Origin: an uncultured Bacteroidales bacterium
GTDB lineage: Bacteria > Bacteroidota > Bacteroidia > Bacteroidales > Bacteroidaceae
DNA length: 64,000 nucleotides
Assembly (NCBI GenBank): GCA_902788315.1
Contig: CADAJS010000003.1
Location: forward strand, 235,587 to 299,586
Direction of reading: 5' to 3'
The notes beneath the pieces were generated by a model. The model did not search any database, was not told where the DNA came from, and saw nothing but the letters and a program-made list of their open reading frames with translations. Below, piece by piece: positions 28,501 to 35,870 of the stretch (positions are counted from its first letter, which is position 1; each line of letters opens with the position of its first letter). Position numbers and translations under genes: made by a program.

Positions 28501-31500
28501 GCCGACATCGACGATTTCCTGGATGGCTATGCCGGACTCGAAGGCCAGCGCAAGAGCATCAACAGCTGTGCCGCAGCCTACGAGGCCTACATCAACAAGG
28601 TGGAGGAGACCAAGCGATACCTTGAGGAGCATCCCGAACTAAGCAACGAGAAGAGCGAGCTGCTCGCCATCTACCTCACGGAGTATGAAGATCCCAGCGA
28701 AGACTTCCCTCATGGTTCTGCACTCACCATTCTGGAGAACTGCGAGCTGAGCGAGGAAGAGATCAAAGCCGAGACAGCGCTCATCGACCAGAAACTGGTG
28801 GAGGCCATCTCCTTCACACCGATGGTGGGCACAGATATCACCATGCTCTTCACCAACCCCGACTTCAGCGACAGCTTCAACGGATGGCAGGGCACGAAGG
28901 CCACAGGCGCAGGAGCCTCCGAGACCAGTCCCATACGCGCTGCCGAGTGCTTCAACAGCACGATGGACATGTACCAGACACTGACCGGCCTGCAGAACGG
29001 CATCTACGAGCTACAGGTCAACGGTGCCTATCGCCCCTACCCCTACAGCGACTACTACAACACCAACTATGCAGCCACGCTCTACGCCAACGGCATCCAC
29101 AACTACTTCCAGACCAACATCGAGGACATGATCAGTGTGGACAAAGCCGTCGATGGCGAGAACTGCCACATCACAGGCTCGATTGCCGACTTCGCAGTAC
29201 CCGGTGACGACGGAGAGACAGCTGGCTACACGATGCAGGGCGTCATCAGCTGCTGCAACGCCTTCAAGGCCGGACGCTACCCCAACAGCATCCTCTGTAA
29301 GGTGACCGACGGCTCGCTGACCATCGGCATCCGTCAGCCCGGCAGCGGACAGCAGCCCGACTGGCTCGGATTCGGCAACATCAAGGTAATCTACTGGGGC
29401 GAGATAGCCGAGGCCACAGAGAGTCTCGACCGCGTGCTCGAGTCGCAGTCGGCACGTGCACACACCATCCTCGAGAAGTACGAATTCTCCTATGGCACCG
29501 ACTTTGCCACCTATCCCAACTTCAGTCAGGCACTCAAGGACGAGCTGCAGCAGACACTCGACGCCGTAGCCTCCACCACCGATGCCGAAGCCAAGTACCA
29601 GCTCATCGAGAAGTTCTCAGACCTCTTCCTGCAGATCTACGACTGCAAGCAGGCATACATCACCCTCATGGAGAAAGCCGACGAGGTAAACGACATGCTG
29701 GGAGCATTCTCCAACATCATGAGTGACGACGAATTCACACAGATGGAGAAGGCCTACCAGCAGATTACTGACGGATACATGCTGGGCACCATGACAGCCG
29801 AGGAGGCACGCGCCATCGACCCCATGTCCATGATCAGCTTCTTCCCCGACAAGGAGGGCGACTACTACCTCCTGCGCAGCATGAAGGAATACTACGTCTT
29901 CGTCAGCCTGGTGAACGCAGGTTCCACAAGCCTCAATGCCAAGCTGCTCACAGACATCGACCTGCGCGAGGCCGACGACCCCAACCTGATGATTGGCAAC
30001 GCCGACGCCCGCTACAGCGGCATCTTCGACGGACAGGGCCATACCATCACGTACAACTATGATTTCTCGGCCAACTACTGCGGTCTCTTCAGCTACGTGA
30101 GAGGCGCCACCATCCGCAATCTGCGTGTCGAGGGCGACGTCATCACACGAGGCATCCACTACGGCGCACTCATCGGCTACGGCGACGGTACGATACTCGT
30201 AGAGGATGTGATCACGAATGTCAATATCACGGGCGAGCACAGCGGCGTGACTGGCAACGGAGGCATGATTGGCGCCCTCTACGGCAAGATCACCTTCAAC
30301 AACTGCGCCACACAGGGCATCATGGGCTATCCCGGTAGCTCCATGTACTGCGGCTACGTAGCATTCGCCTCCGGCGACGCATCTTCCACGCTGAACAACT
30401 GCTACACCTCCTGCCTGCTCACCGAAGGCACAGGCACCGACTATTGCTATACCTTCTGCCGAGGCACGTTCAAGGCCAACAACTGCTACTATCTGAATGC
30501 AGTGGGCACGAAGCAAGGCACCCAGGTTACCGAGGAGCAGCTCCAGAGCGGCGAGGTGTGCTACAAGCTCAACGGCAGCCAGGCCGACATCCACTGGTAT
30601 CAGACGCTCGGCGAGGACAAGCTCCCCGTCCTGGACAACACCCACAAGCGAGTGTATAAGAACGAGGACGGCACCTACACCAACGAGAAGACCGACACCC
30701 CCGACGGCTCGAAGGAGAATCCCTTCGTGGTGAAGACGGCTGCCGACCTGGCCAGCCTGCCCAGCAAGTTCGTTGCCGGACAGATGGTCTATGTAGCCGA
30801 TATCGATATGGCTGGCGTCACCGACTGGAAGCCTCTCTTCAACTATCCCGCTGCCACCGACGAGCATCCCTATCCCTTCGTCGACTTCGACGGACAGAAC
30901 CATGTTATCCGCAACCTGACCTCCAAGACCGACGGAGCCTATGACTACTGCGGCCTCTTCGGCGTGCTCTGCGGCAATGTGCGCAACCTCGGCGTGGAGA
31001 ATGCCGACGTCGCCAGCACGGGCGGCACGGGCATTCTGGCCGGCTATCTGGGCCACTCCAAGTATGGCAAGCCCTGCTACGTGGAGAACGTTTGGGTGAC
31101 CGGTAAGCTGGAGGCCACAGGCTACTGCGGCGGCATGTTCGGCAACATCGGCGGCGAGAGCCACATCACCAACTGCTATGCCAACGTGGAGGTGACCGGC
31201 GCGAGCGACCTCACAGGTGGTATCGCAGGCCGCGTGCGCGCTCAGCTGGAGCTGACGAATGTCTATGCAGCCGGCACTGTCAACCGCGGCGGCGGTATCA
31301 TCGGCGGCGGACATCAGGATGCAACGCCCATGGGCAAGTTCACGAACGTGGCCGTATGGAACAACACGGACAAGAACTTCGGTCCCACACGCGAGGGCGA
31401 CGTACAGAGCGGAATCCTCTACTACGACGGAACGAACTTCGCCTCGCTGCAGAGCCAGGTGGTGGCATGGGATCCCGCCGTATGGTCGTGCGACATGGCC

Positions 31501-31662
31501 GAGGGCAGCTATCCTGTGCTGAAGGCCTTCACCACCGGCATCGGCAGCATCTCTGCTCCCGCCCGCAGCGGTGACATCTACGACCTCTCGGGCCGCAAGC
31601 TCCAGACACTGCCGCAGAAGGGTATCTATATCCAGAACGGCAAGAAGATTCTGGTTAAGTGA
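25513..31662 (+). CDS. 2049-residue secreted GLUG/beta-helix repeat protein
   Basis: A signal peptide (1-25, ending NAQ) is followed by repeated beta-helix blocks with GLUG-like motifs (GTFDGQGHRIKNLTI, GIFDGQGHTITYNY, HYGALIGYGDGTILVE). Large repeats of about 300 residues begin near 350, 672 and 1448, each opening with GYYLIANAEQLNWL or a variant. Two repeats are followed by a short HxYxxDGxCTxCG motif. A helical region (about 1010-1110), a carbohydrate-binding-like module (about 1116-1300, MDMYQTLTGLQNGIYELQVN) and more helices lie between. A different GLUG array (about 1735-2005) and the tail KGIYIQNGKKILVK end the protein. It is likely a surface adhesin or glycan-binding protein; function not proven. 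The 1327-residue protein at 59773 shares several modules. Confidence 0.85.
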   Translation: MKKRLSLPMILLATLWLVAGGRANAQSAMDNLTIRDGVCQISTPADLANFALAVNEGNTALNAVVLQDLDFGSYNGEFSGIALDGVPYVGTFDGQGHRIKNLTIDGQGAYFTGLFRMVGDGCVIKNLTMDATCAIINGSNACAMVASNYNKADATITLIGLGNEGRVESTGQYVGAIAAINYSYKAHYIIQDCWSTGSVSGSTDVAQICGHLYHGTVNGCWSTATVTRNSGETKLFDVVNDATITNCFSLGGTDVPTFTEAELASGALCYKLNGDQSEIHWTQTIGTDKQPQLGTGSQRVYAAGELRCDGAEFPDKPLTYSNTESTPTQGVHAYGDDGICTICGRMRQSEDGYYLIANAEQLNWLVQQIEKGETSPKVRLTADIDLTQSAYPKLMIGSSGARFAGIFDGDGHTVTYDYGTVEANYSGLFGYINGATIRNLKVNGTATVTAIHYGGLVGYVGGKVLVENVDVTVNITGQRSGVTGDAGMVGAQYGDITFNNCATHGTLGGEGSSMYCGFVAYDNGGSTTINNCYTDITLTEGTGTDYCYTFSRTNSTVKITNSYYLNEIGVAQGTQMTEEQFRNGSVCFKLNGDQSEIHWTQTIGTDLVPQIGTGSQQVYASGELRCDGAEYPDRPLTYSNTPSQPTRPEHKYDADGLCTVCGQADPDAVKQNAEGYYLIGNAKQLNWLNQRILGGETQAKVLLTDDIDLSASDYPDLMIGTQSDPFGGIFDGQGHTITYHYALVTEKWRGLFAFVNNATIRNLRVEGSVTVRQIHYGALIGRGDGTILVENVVTNVDITGDMQQVTGDAGMIGANYAQITFNNCATLGTLGNPGSSMYSSFSGWSDGNSTTTLNNCYTTCQLTEGTGTGNCFTLTHSGGKVTLNNCYYLHTVGTVQGTQTSEDELFEGALCYKLNGDQSNIRWYQNLGEDEMPVPDKSHLRVFGAGDTYMNIRNEADLRSFISHVIDTDTEHYGEVKAQKTLVDSYLQALATLRNVADIDDFLDGYAGLEGQRKSINSCAAAYEAYINKVEETKRYLEEHPELSNEKSELLAIYLTEYEDPSEDFPHGSALTILENCELSEEEIKAETALIDQKLVEAISFTPMVGTDITMLFTNPDFSDSFNGWQGTKATGAGASETSPIRAAECFNSTMDMYQTLTGLQNGIYELQVNGAYRPYPYSDYYNTNYAATLYANGIHNYFQTNIEDMISVDKAVDGENCHITGSIADFAVPGDDGETAGYTMQGVISCCNAFKAGRYPNSILCKVTDGSLTIGIRQPGSGQQPDWLGFGNIKVIYWGEIAEATESLDRVLESQSARAHTILEKYEFSYGTDFATYPNFSQALKDELQQTLDAVASTTDAEAKYQLIEKFSDLFLQIYDCKQAYITLMEKADEVNDMLGAFSNIMSDDEFTQMEKAYQQITDGYMLGTMTAEEARAIDPMSMISFFPDKEGDYYLLRSMKEYYVFVSLVNAGSTSLNAKLLTDIDLREADDPNLMIGNADARYSGIFDGQGHTITYNYDFSANYCGLFSYVRGATIRNLRVEGDVITRGIHYGALIGYGDGTILVEDVITNVNITGEHSGVTGNGGMIGALYGKITFNNCATQGIMGYPGSSMYCGYVAFASGDASSTLNNCYTSCLLTEGTGTDYCYTFCRGTFKANNCYYLNAVGTKQGTQVTEEQLQSGEVCYKLNGSQADIHWYQTLGEDKLPVLDNTHKRVYKNEDGTYTNEKTDTPDGSKENPFVVKTAADLASLPSKFVAGQMVYVADIDMAGVTDWKPLFNYPAATDEHPYPFVDFDGQNHVIRNLTSKTDGAYDYCGLFGVLCGNVRNLGVENADVASTGGTGILAGYLGHSKYGKPCYVENVWVTGKLEATGYCGGMFGNIGGESHITNCYANVEVTGASDLTGGIAGRVRAQLELTNVYAAGTVNRGGGIIGGGHQDATPMGKFTNVAVWNNTDKNFGPTREGDVQSGILYYDGTNFASLQSQVVAWDPAVWSCDMAEGSYPVLKAFTTGIGSISAPARSGDIYDLSGRKLQTLPQKGIYIQNGKKILVK

Positions 31663-31758
31663 GTGCAGAGACGAAAGCTCGCTTTCGGTCTATGCCGAAC
31701 GGAAAGAAACTCGAATGAAATTCAAGTTTTGGTGAAGTAAACAAAAAAGAAAAGAGCA

Positions 31759-32562
31759 ATGAAACGACATTCAGTATTGACACTCATCCTCTGCACCATG
31801 GCCTCAGTGGCCGTGGCGCAGAGTTTCACCGTCTATGAGAACGGAAAGAGCCACGGATATAACGACGAAGACGTGGATAGCATCGTCTTCAGTGCCGCCA
31901 AGGCACCGGCCAGCACGGCCGAGCCGCGCAAGATCAATGCCCGCTGGTGCTCTCTGGGCACCTCCATCTCGTGGCTCAACGACAACACGGCAAACTACAT
32001 CAGCAAGGGCCTCACCAAGGGCTATCAGTCCCGCGTGCTGGAGAAGCTGGCCTTCACGAACTTCAACAACGCAGCCGTCAATGGCGGAATGATTGCCTCG
32101 GCTGTCTCCGCAGTGGTATATGCCGACTACTACACCATCGAGCACGGCATCAACGACTGGGGACATTCCACGCCCGTAGGCACCATCCAAGACTACATCA
32201 ACAACACGAAGAACGGCACCTTCGCAGCCAACTACCGGCAGGTGATCGACCGTATCTTCCAGCGTAATGCCAAGGCACGAGTCATCCTGTGCACCCCGCG
32301 CAAGGCCTACGGCTTCAACGGCTATCTGCCCGACCACTGGTATGATGCCAAGAACGGCATCTATCTGCAGGAGTACGCCGACATGGTGCGCGCCATCGCC
32401 GCCTACGAATCGTTCCCCGTGGCCGACTTCTTTGCCGAAGCCGGCGGACAGCGCCAACTGGCCAACCTGAGCTACGACACGGCCCTGCACCCCAACGATG
32501 AGGGAATGCAGATCATGGCAAACATCCTCATTCAGGCCTTCGAAAAGATTCTGCCTGAGTGA
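31759..32562 (+). CDS. Secreted SGNH/GDSL-type hydrolase
   Basis: The 267-residue product has a signal peptide (1-20, AVAQ) and a short leader module FTVYENGKSHGYNDEDVDSI that recurs in other secreted Bacteroidota proteins. The SGNH fold follows: block I GTSIS with Ser69 as nucleophile, block III EHGINDW with the oxyanion Asn, and block V DTALHPND with the Asp-x-x-His pair. Such enzymes are esterases or lipases; deacetylation of a glycan is a likely but unproven role. It follows the GLUG protein by 96 bases and is probably its operon partner. Confidence 0.87.
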   Translation: MKRHSVLTLILCTMASVAVAQSFTVYENGKSHGYNDEDVDSIVFSAAKAPASTAEPRKINARWCSLGTSISWLNDNTANYISKGLTKGYQSRVLEKLAFTNFNNAAVNGGMIASAVSAVVYADYYTIEHGINDWGHSTPVGTIQDYINNTKNGTFAANYRQVIDRIFQRNAKARVILCTPRKAYGFNGYLPDHWYDAKNGIYLQEYADMVRAIAAYESFPVADFFAEAGGQRQLANLSYDTALHPNDEGMQIMANILIQAFEKILPE

Positions 32563-32609
32563 GCGCAGAGAGTCTAAAGGCCTTATTGGGCAGCAACTGC
32601 CAACGCATC

Positions 32610-32644
32610 CGGCCCGAGGTGTACATCAATGTCTCCTCGGGCCG
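32610..32644 (+). terminator. Hairpin after the SGNH hydrolase gene
   Basis: CGGCCCGAGG pairs perfectly with CCTCGGGCCG over a 15-base loop. No T-run follows, so termination is likely but not certain. Confidence 0.55.
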
Positions 32645-32754
32645 ATTCGGGTTAATCATATCTTTACATACCTCTTCATCCTCTGTTTCACTACAGTGAG
32701 TAAGACCAAAAGTAGTCAACTAAAATCGTTAAACTACAAGGTCGAGTTACACAA

Positions 32755-32838
32755 CGTGCCGCGCAGCGCTTTATCACGCGTGATAAAAGAGTTTATCACG
32801 CGTGATAAAGTCCCCAGGAACACGTCATGGGAAATAAT
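32755..32838 (-). repeat. Dispersed palindromic repeat element, copy A
   Basis: This reads in reverse the same ordered blocks as the element at 48325: ATTATTTCCCATGACGTG, a palindrome, then GCGCTGCGCGGCACG. Here the 18-bp palindrome TTTATCACGCGTGATAAA is present twice (32770-32787 and 32792-32809). Confidence 0.85.
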
Positions 32839-32983
32839 ACTCGAGGGTGCCGGTGGCCCAGACAGTCTGGCGCTCGACGGAAAAACTTGCGCCACAACTG
32901 CGGAACAATTGTCAGAGTACTGCGCAACAATTGTTCTGCAGTTGCCCAGCAAAGACCTGTCCGCTTATGCATATTTCGTTACG

Positions 32984-33155
32984 GCCTTAGATACTTCCGC
33001 CCGGATGTACAAGACAAAAAAAGAATGATCTATTATTTTGCATATACCTCGCTAAATTGTATCTCTGGCTTCGCCTTAGATACTTCCGCTCGGCAAAGCA
33101 ATGAAAAGTTTTTCACTCTTTTCCTTGCTTTTGCTCTCGCTTAATCGTATCTTTG
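32984..33155 (+). promoter_or_regulatory. Duplicated promoter module before the AT-rich gene pair
   Basis: Two tandem copies of about 84 bases each start with GCCTTAGATACTTCCGC and end in a -7-like box. Copy 1 ends TATCTCTG (33060-33067, degenerate); copy 2 ends TATCTTTG (33148-33155, intact). In copy 2 an inverted repeat of 14-base arms, 33095-33108 and 33118-33131, precedes the box. Confidence 0.65.
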
Positions 33156-33157
33156 CA

Positions 33158-34429
33158 ATGTTTTTCATAATCTCCCTCCTTCTCTGCCTGCCTATGGCAG
33201 CGCAGCAGACATATCGTGCCCGGGTGGTCGATGCCGAGACGGGGGAGGCGTTGCCGTACGTCAGTGTCTGTGCGTCATCAAAGACAGAGACAGTGACGAA
33301 CATGGAGGGGGAATTTGCCATCGTGGCGAGGACGAAGGACGAACTGAGGCTCTCCCTCGTCGGCTATGAGTCGACGCAAGTAAAGGCTGGAAAGATGGAA
33401 ACAACGATAAAGATGTGGCCGATGCAATGCGTGGAGTCAGAAGATTCCATGAAAGTAGTGGCTCATACACTGTATGACTTATTCCGATACTTCTACTCTT
33501 CCACTAATTCATGGAAAGAATGCTCAAAAGCTGCATTGTTCTTCTATCGATATTGTATCAGCAATGAGAAGGGAATATATATGGGCGAGGCAAACATGAG
33601 GGCATGTAACTCCTGTAACCTGCGTAACTTTGAACTGATAGAGAAGAGTTTTTATAACGATGTGGAAGAAGAAACATTGGGCGACTGGCCGCTCTATCTT
33701 CAACGCCTCTACATAAACTCCACATTACAACTGGGGCCGTTTCCTTACGATGTCGTCGGCTTCTGGTCTTTGCATCTTTTCCCTTTATACTATGATAATT
33801 ATCGCCTCCATTGTAGGGCGCGGTGCTATGAACTGAAATCTTCGAAAGGAGAGAAAATTTACAAAATATGCATACAGCCCCGAGAACTGAATCAGCCAAA
33901 GACAAAAGCCGACTCCTCCATGATAGTCAAAGTGGGCAGTTACAGGTTCAATGCGTCATCCCTTGTGCCCTCAAAACCTAAGAGTCAATTAACAAAGGAA
34001 GAGAGAATGAGACTTCTGGAGTCATCCATGGAGCGATTGACTGACGAGGACATGCTGGAGGAATACCCCAATACAGCTCCTGCACCCTACGAGTATAAAA
34101 AACACGCCATACTGAATGGAACATTGTATCTTGACAAGAACAAGCTGCCGCTGGTGTTTGAAGGAGAGGTTCTGCGGTATGGCATAGAGATGCCAGCGTG
34201 TGATTGGACCCCCGCCAAAATACATGTTCGTATCGAGTATCAGAACAAGGGAGGTCACGCATACGTCAAGGCCGCATACGGAACATTGGAATATGCTGAT
34301 ATAAAATCCCGTGCCATGATGATTTCCCTGCCCTCAGCTTCCATTCCCATGAATGATTTTTCTTCCATCGTCCTACGGAATACTGAGGAAGAGCAGGCTG
34401 TTCAGAAATACCTAAAGTCAAAAGAATGA
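33158..34429 (+). CDS. Carboxypeptidase-like regulatory domain protein (secreted, unknown role)
   Basis: The product starts with a signal peptide (MFFIISLLLCLPMAAQQ) and one carboxypeptidase-D regulatory-like domain (YRARVVDAETGEALPYVSV, about 18-95). The remaining 300 residues are not recognised, though the mixed strand pattern resembles the next gene product. I chose the ATG at 33158; an in-frame ATG at 33101 would add 19 residues but precedes the -7 box at 33148-33155. The chosen start is only three bases after that box, so the mRNA would be nearly leaderless or use another start. Base composition is clearly more AT-rich than the neighbours. It overlaps the next gene by four bases. Confidence 0.75.
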   Translation: MFFIISLLLCLPMAAQQTYRARVVDAETGEALPYVSVCASSKTETVTNMEGEFAIVARTKDELRLSLVGYESTQVKAGKMETTIKMWPMQCVESEDSMKVVAHTLYDLFRYFYSSTNSWKECSKAALFFYRYCISNEKGIYMGEANMRACNSCNLRNFELIEKSFYNDVEEETLGDWPLYLQRLYINSTLQLGPFPYDVVGFWSLHLFPLYYDNYRLHCRARCYELKSSKGEKIYKICIQPRELNQPKTKADSSMIVKVGSYRFNASSLVPSKPKSQLTKEERMRLLESSMERLTDEDMLEEYPNTAPAPYEYKKHAILNGTLYLDKNKLPLVFEGEVLRYGIEMPACDWTPAKIHVRIEYQNKGGHAYVKAAYGTLEYADIKSRAMMISLPSASIPMNDFSSIVLRNTEEEQAVQKYLKSKE

Positions 34430-35562
34430 AACGCCACAGCCTCCTTTATCTCCTGCTGACTCTTTCACAGTTAGCTGCCTCCCAGACACTCTTGCGAGGG
34501 CATGTGGTGGATGGCGAGACGGGCGAGGCATTGCCGTATGCCCGGGTGCAATCGTCTATGCACGTCACCTTAAGCAACCGCGTCGGCGACTTTGGCATCT
34601 ACGGGGCAGAGGACGACACACTGACAATCTCGTATGTCGGTTTCAGGAAAATGACAGTGACGGGCGGTCAGCTGCCAGACACCATCCGATTAAAACCGAT
34701 GACAACGGAGATGACCGAAGTGGTCATCCTGCCACAGCCTCGGGAGGACATCCTAAACCTCATCTGCGAGAAATTACATGAAGACTATGAGGCGTATAAG
34801 AATGAAACAGCCCTCTATTTCTTCCGAGCCTATACGGAACAGAATGACAGCGCATGTGAAGTACTGGAAGGATTCTACAATGCATTCTGCACCATAAACA
34901 TTGCGGACATGCTGATGGTCAGTGGCAAGACATATACCCTCGGACAGGAGGGTACAAAGGAATACGAAAAGACGAATATGCAGAAACTCTTTTTCCTGGG
35001 TCCAGTCATCTTCGATGAGAAGTTCTGGAAACAGACGCTGCAACCCCTTAGTGAGGAGGACATCAGAAAAGCATACGATATAGACATCACACCCATTCGC
35101 GACGAGGAAGACAACCGTATCTACAGAATCCGATTTCTCTATAACGGATGGTTGCCAAGCGGATGGCCTGGACGGACATTGATACAGGGAATGCTCTATG
35201 TGGATGCTGCGACATACGGACTGCTACACTTCGACGGCGAGCTGATGGGCATGCGACAAACCTTTGATGGAATCCGAAAGGCGATGAAACTGACGTTCCG
35301 TGTGGACTATTCTCACGAACGGGGATTCACCGAAGTGAGCCATATCTCCTTCGATGGTGGAACCTCTACACTGTCCTATCACTGCCTGCTCTTCAAGGTT
35401 GATGAGGGGATGCAGCTAACAAATCCATCGGCGACAGGCAATCTGGTGAAGGACATACAGACCGTCGGCTATGACCAGTCGCTATGGGAGAAGTATGACA
35501 TCGTTCGACGCACCGAAGAAGAAGAGAGACTGACAGAAAGGGCTAAAATGCAGGCAGAATAA
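34426..35562 (+). CDS. Carboxypeptidase-like regulatory domain protein, paralogue of the preceding gene
   Basis: The 378-residue product has a signal peptide ending near AASQ and the same N-terminal beta-sandwich domain as its upstream neighbour (LRGHVVDGETGEALPYARV). Both proteins share the phrase TGEALPY and a similar plan, so they arose by duplication. In Bacteroidota this domain often heads TonB receptors, but here no plug or barrel follows. Function unknown; an envelope location is expected. The start overlaps the upstream stop (ATGA), so the two are translated together. Directly after it lies a fragment of another protein. Confidence 0.78.
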   Translation: MKRHSLLYLLLTLSQLAASQTLLRGHVVDGETGEALPYARVQSSMHVTLSNRVGDFGIYGAEDDTLTISYVGFRKMTVTGGQLPDTIRLKPMTTEMTEVVILPQPREDILNLICEKLHEDYEAYKNETALYFFRAYTEQNDSACEVLEGFYNAFCTINIADMLMVSGKTYTLGQEGTKEYEKTNMQKLFFLGPVIFDEKFWKQTLQPLSEEDIRKAYDIDITPIRDEEDNRIYRIRFLYNGWLPSGWPGRTLIQGMLYVDAATYGLLHFDGELMGMRQTFDGIRKAMKLTFRVDYSHERGFTEVSHISFDGGTSTLSYHCLLFKVDEGMQLTNPSATGNLVKDIQTVGYDQSLWEKYDIVRRTEEEERLTERAKMQAE

Positions 35563-35707
35563 GCCGCTACCCTACTGGAATCCCAATCTGAGGCTGTACA
35601 GCGAAGGTCGCGCGCGCGTTACCTTATATAATAACAGCCGCACGACGCAGATACAGGTGGAGGTTGCAGGCCAGGCCGCAGACGGCACCATGCTGTGGAA
35701 CAAGTGA
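35561..35707 (+). pseudogene. Remnant of the C-terminus of a larger envelope protein
   Basis: In the +1 frame relative to the preceding gene, 35573-35707 encodes YWNPNLRLYSEGRARVTLYN and continues to ADGTMLWNK-stop. This looks like the last 40-45 residues of large Bacteroidota proteins of the alpha-2-macroglobulin/carboxypeptidase-like type, whose tails have YWNP...G.A.V.FYNN. No matching start or upstream body is present, so it is read as a leftover of a deletion or frameshift. Confidence 0.6.
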
Positions 35708-35790
35708 CTGTGCAAGCACTTCAGGCACTGAAGGCGAAGCGTAGGCCAAAGGCCGTCTGAAAGAAACGGAGCAGGAGCAGGCAAAAGGAA

Positions 35791-35839
35791 AAGGCAATGC
35801 CGGACAGAACCATGAGGGATTCGTCCGGCATTGCCTTTA
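35791..35839. terminator. Strong hairpin at the end of the M16 peptidase gene
   Basis: AAAGGCAATGCCGGAC pairs perfectly with GTCCGGCATTGCCTTT. On the minus strand the stem is followed by a T-rich run, so it terminates the M16/alaS transcript and may also stop plus-strand readthrough. Confidence 0.85.
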
Positions 35840-35870
35840 GATTGGTGATACGATGTTTTGGGCAGGGAGA

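Larger units (their letters stand above)
32563..33157. other. 595-base intergenic region with repeats and a promoter
   Basis: No gene could be supported. It holds a hairpin (32610-32644), a palindromic repeat element (32755-32838) and a duplicated promoter-like module (32984-33067 and 33073-33155). The longer open frames that cross it translate the repeat and the end of the SGNH gene in other frames. Confidence 0.7.

Noticed and set aside
32498..33028. A 176-residue plus-strand frame after the SGNH hydrolase
   Set aside because: It begins inside the SGNH gene in another frame and then translates the palindromic repeat element.
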